From assembly GCA_900553965.1 (NCBI GenBank), contig USFX01000050.1:1-14275 (forward strand): a DNA stretch of 14,275 nucleotides, given 5' to 3'. The position numbers were made by a program, and so were the translations under genes. Origin of the DNA: an uncultured Prevotella sp. (GTDB lineage: Bacteria; Bacteroidota; Bacteroidia; Bacteroidales; Bacteroidaceae). Shown piece after piece: positions 14,127-14,275 of the stretch; position 1 is the first letter of the stretch; each line of letters begins with the position of its first letter. Below the pieces are notes generated by a model, which was not told the origin of the DNA, did no database searches, and worked only from the letters and a program-made list of their open reading frames with translations.

Positions 14127-14193
14127 AAAAAGCCGTCTCTCGCGACAGCGTGGCGGAACGTTAATCCGTTTTCTGTCACATGAGACGGCTTTT
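14127..14193. terminator. Bidirectional terminator with a structured loop
   Basis: AGCCGTCTC (14131-14139) pairs with GAGACGGCT (14182-14190), flanked by an A-tract on the left and TTTT on the right, so it can end transcription in both directions. The 42-nt loop can pair further: GACAG (14144-14148) with CTGTC (14173-14177), and CGGA (14154-14157) with TCCG (14165-14168). It lies about 170 nt after the regulator stop codon. Confidence 0.72.
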
Positions 14194-14243
14194 ATTTATG
14201 GCTTTCGGCCTATGTGCCTCTCTGTGAAGCTCGGGCGCAGAGA

Positions 14244-14275
14244 CTATCCTCCGAAGTTATCGTACATGATGGACT
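14244..14275 (-). CDS. Possible last codons of a converging gene
   Basis: On the minus strand one frame enters from the window edge as SIMYDNFGG and stops at TAG (14246-14244), about 50 nt before the terminator at 14127-14193. That position and the presence of a two-way terminator make a converging gene plausible. Nine residues are too few to identify a family; the frame could be chance. Confidence 0.25.
   Translation of the reverse strand, partial: SIMYDNFGG

Larger units (their letters stand above)
13961..14275. other. Intergenic right end of the window
   Basis: These 315 bases follow the regulator. They hold a small hairpin (14064-14085), a large terminator-like structure (14127-14193) and possibly the last codons of a converging gene (14244-14275). 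I see no other gene. Confidence 0.6.

Overview
The window looks like a polysaccharide-utilisation region of a Bacteroidota genome, most likely Prevotellaceae. The evidence is Bacteroidota-type promoters (TAnnTTTG at -7), absence of Shine-Dalgarno sequences, a sensor-propeller/Y_Y_Y/HTH regulator, discoidin-domain surface proteins, and short C-terminal tails ending in GxYIV...KKVxVK. The genus is inferred from gene style only.

Layout. Positions 1-706 (minus) hold the N-terminal part of a discoidin/Ig-like secreted protein that runs off the left edge. Positions 707-1448 have no gene but are dense with repeats: a palindromic element, seven 13-bp tandem units running into a long hairpin, four 22-bp tandem units, and a 21-bp inverted pair. 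A transcription unit then runs right to left from a consensus promoter (10881-10912) to an intrinsic terminator (1371-1414). In transcription order it encodes a 318-aa secreted binding-module protein, a GH16 laminarinase-type enzyme with three tandem C-terminal modules, a GH128-type endo-beta-1,3-glucanase with a CBM6-like domain, a 1062-aa discoidin/FN3 glycan-binding protein, and a 62-aa peptide with an acidic tail. Divergent from it, on the plus strand, is a 964-aa transmembrane regulator (11066-13960), followed by a likely bidirectional terminator.

How the genes may work together. GH16 and GH128 enzymes would cut beta-1,3-glucan (laminarin, fungal or cereal-type glucan) outside the cell. 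The 318-aa and 1062-aa proteins would hold the substrate. The regulator would sense a glucan oligosaccharide in the periplasm and activate the divergent operon from the shared 234-bp control region. No SusC/SusD pair lies in the window. All the enzymes have plain signal peptides, not lipoprotein signals, and type IX-like tails, so export through the type IX secretion system is the likeliest route.

The least explained parts are the beta-sandwich module shared by the GH16 enzyme (three copies), the 318-aa protein and, distantly, the 1062-aa protein; the 62-aa peptide; the repeat cluster at 806-1284; and the apparently leaderless regulator promoter.
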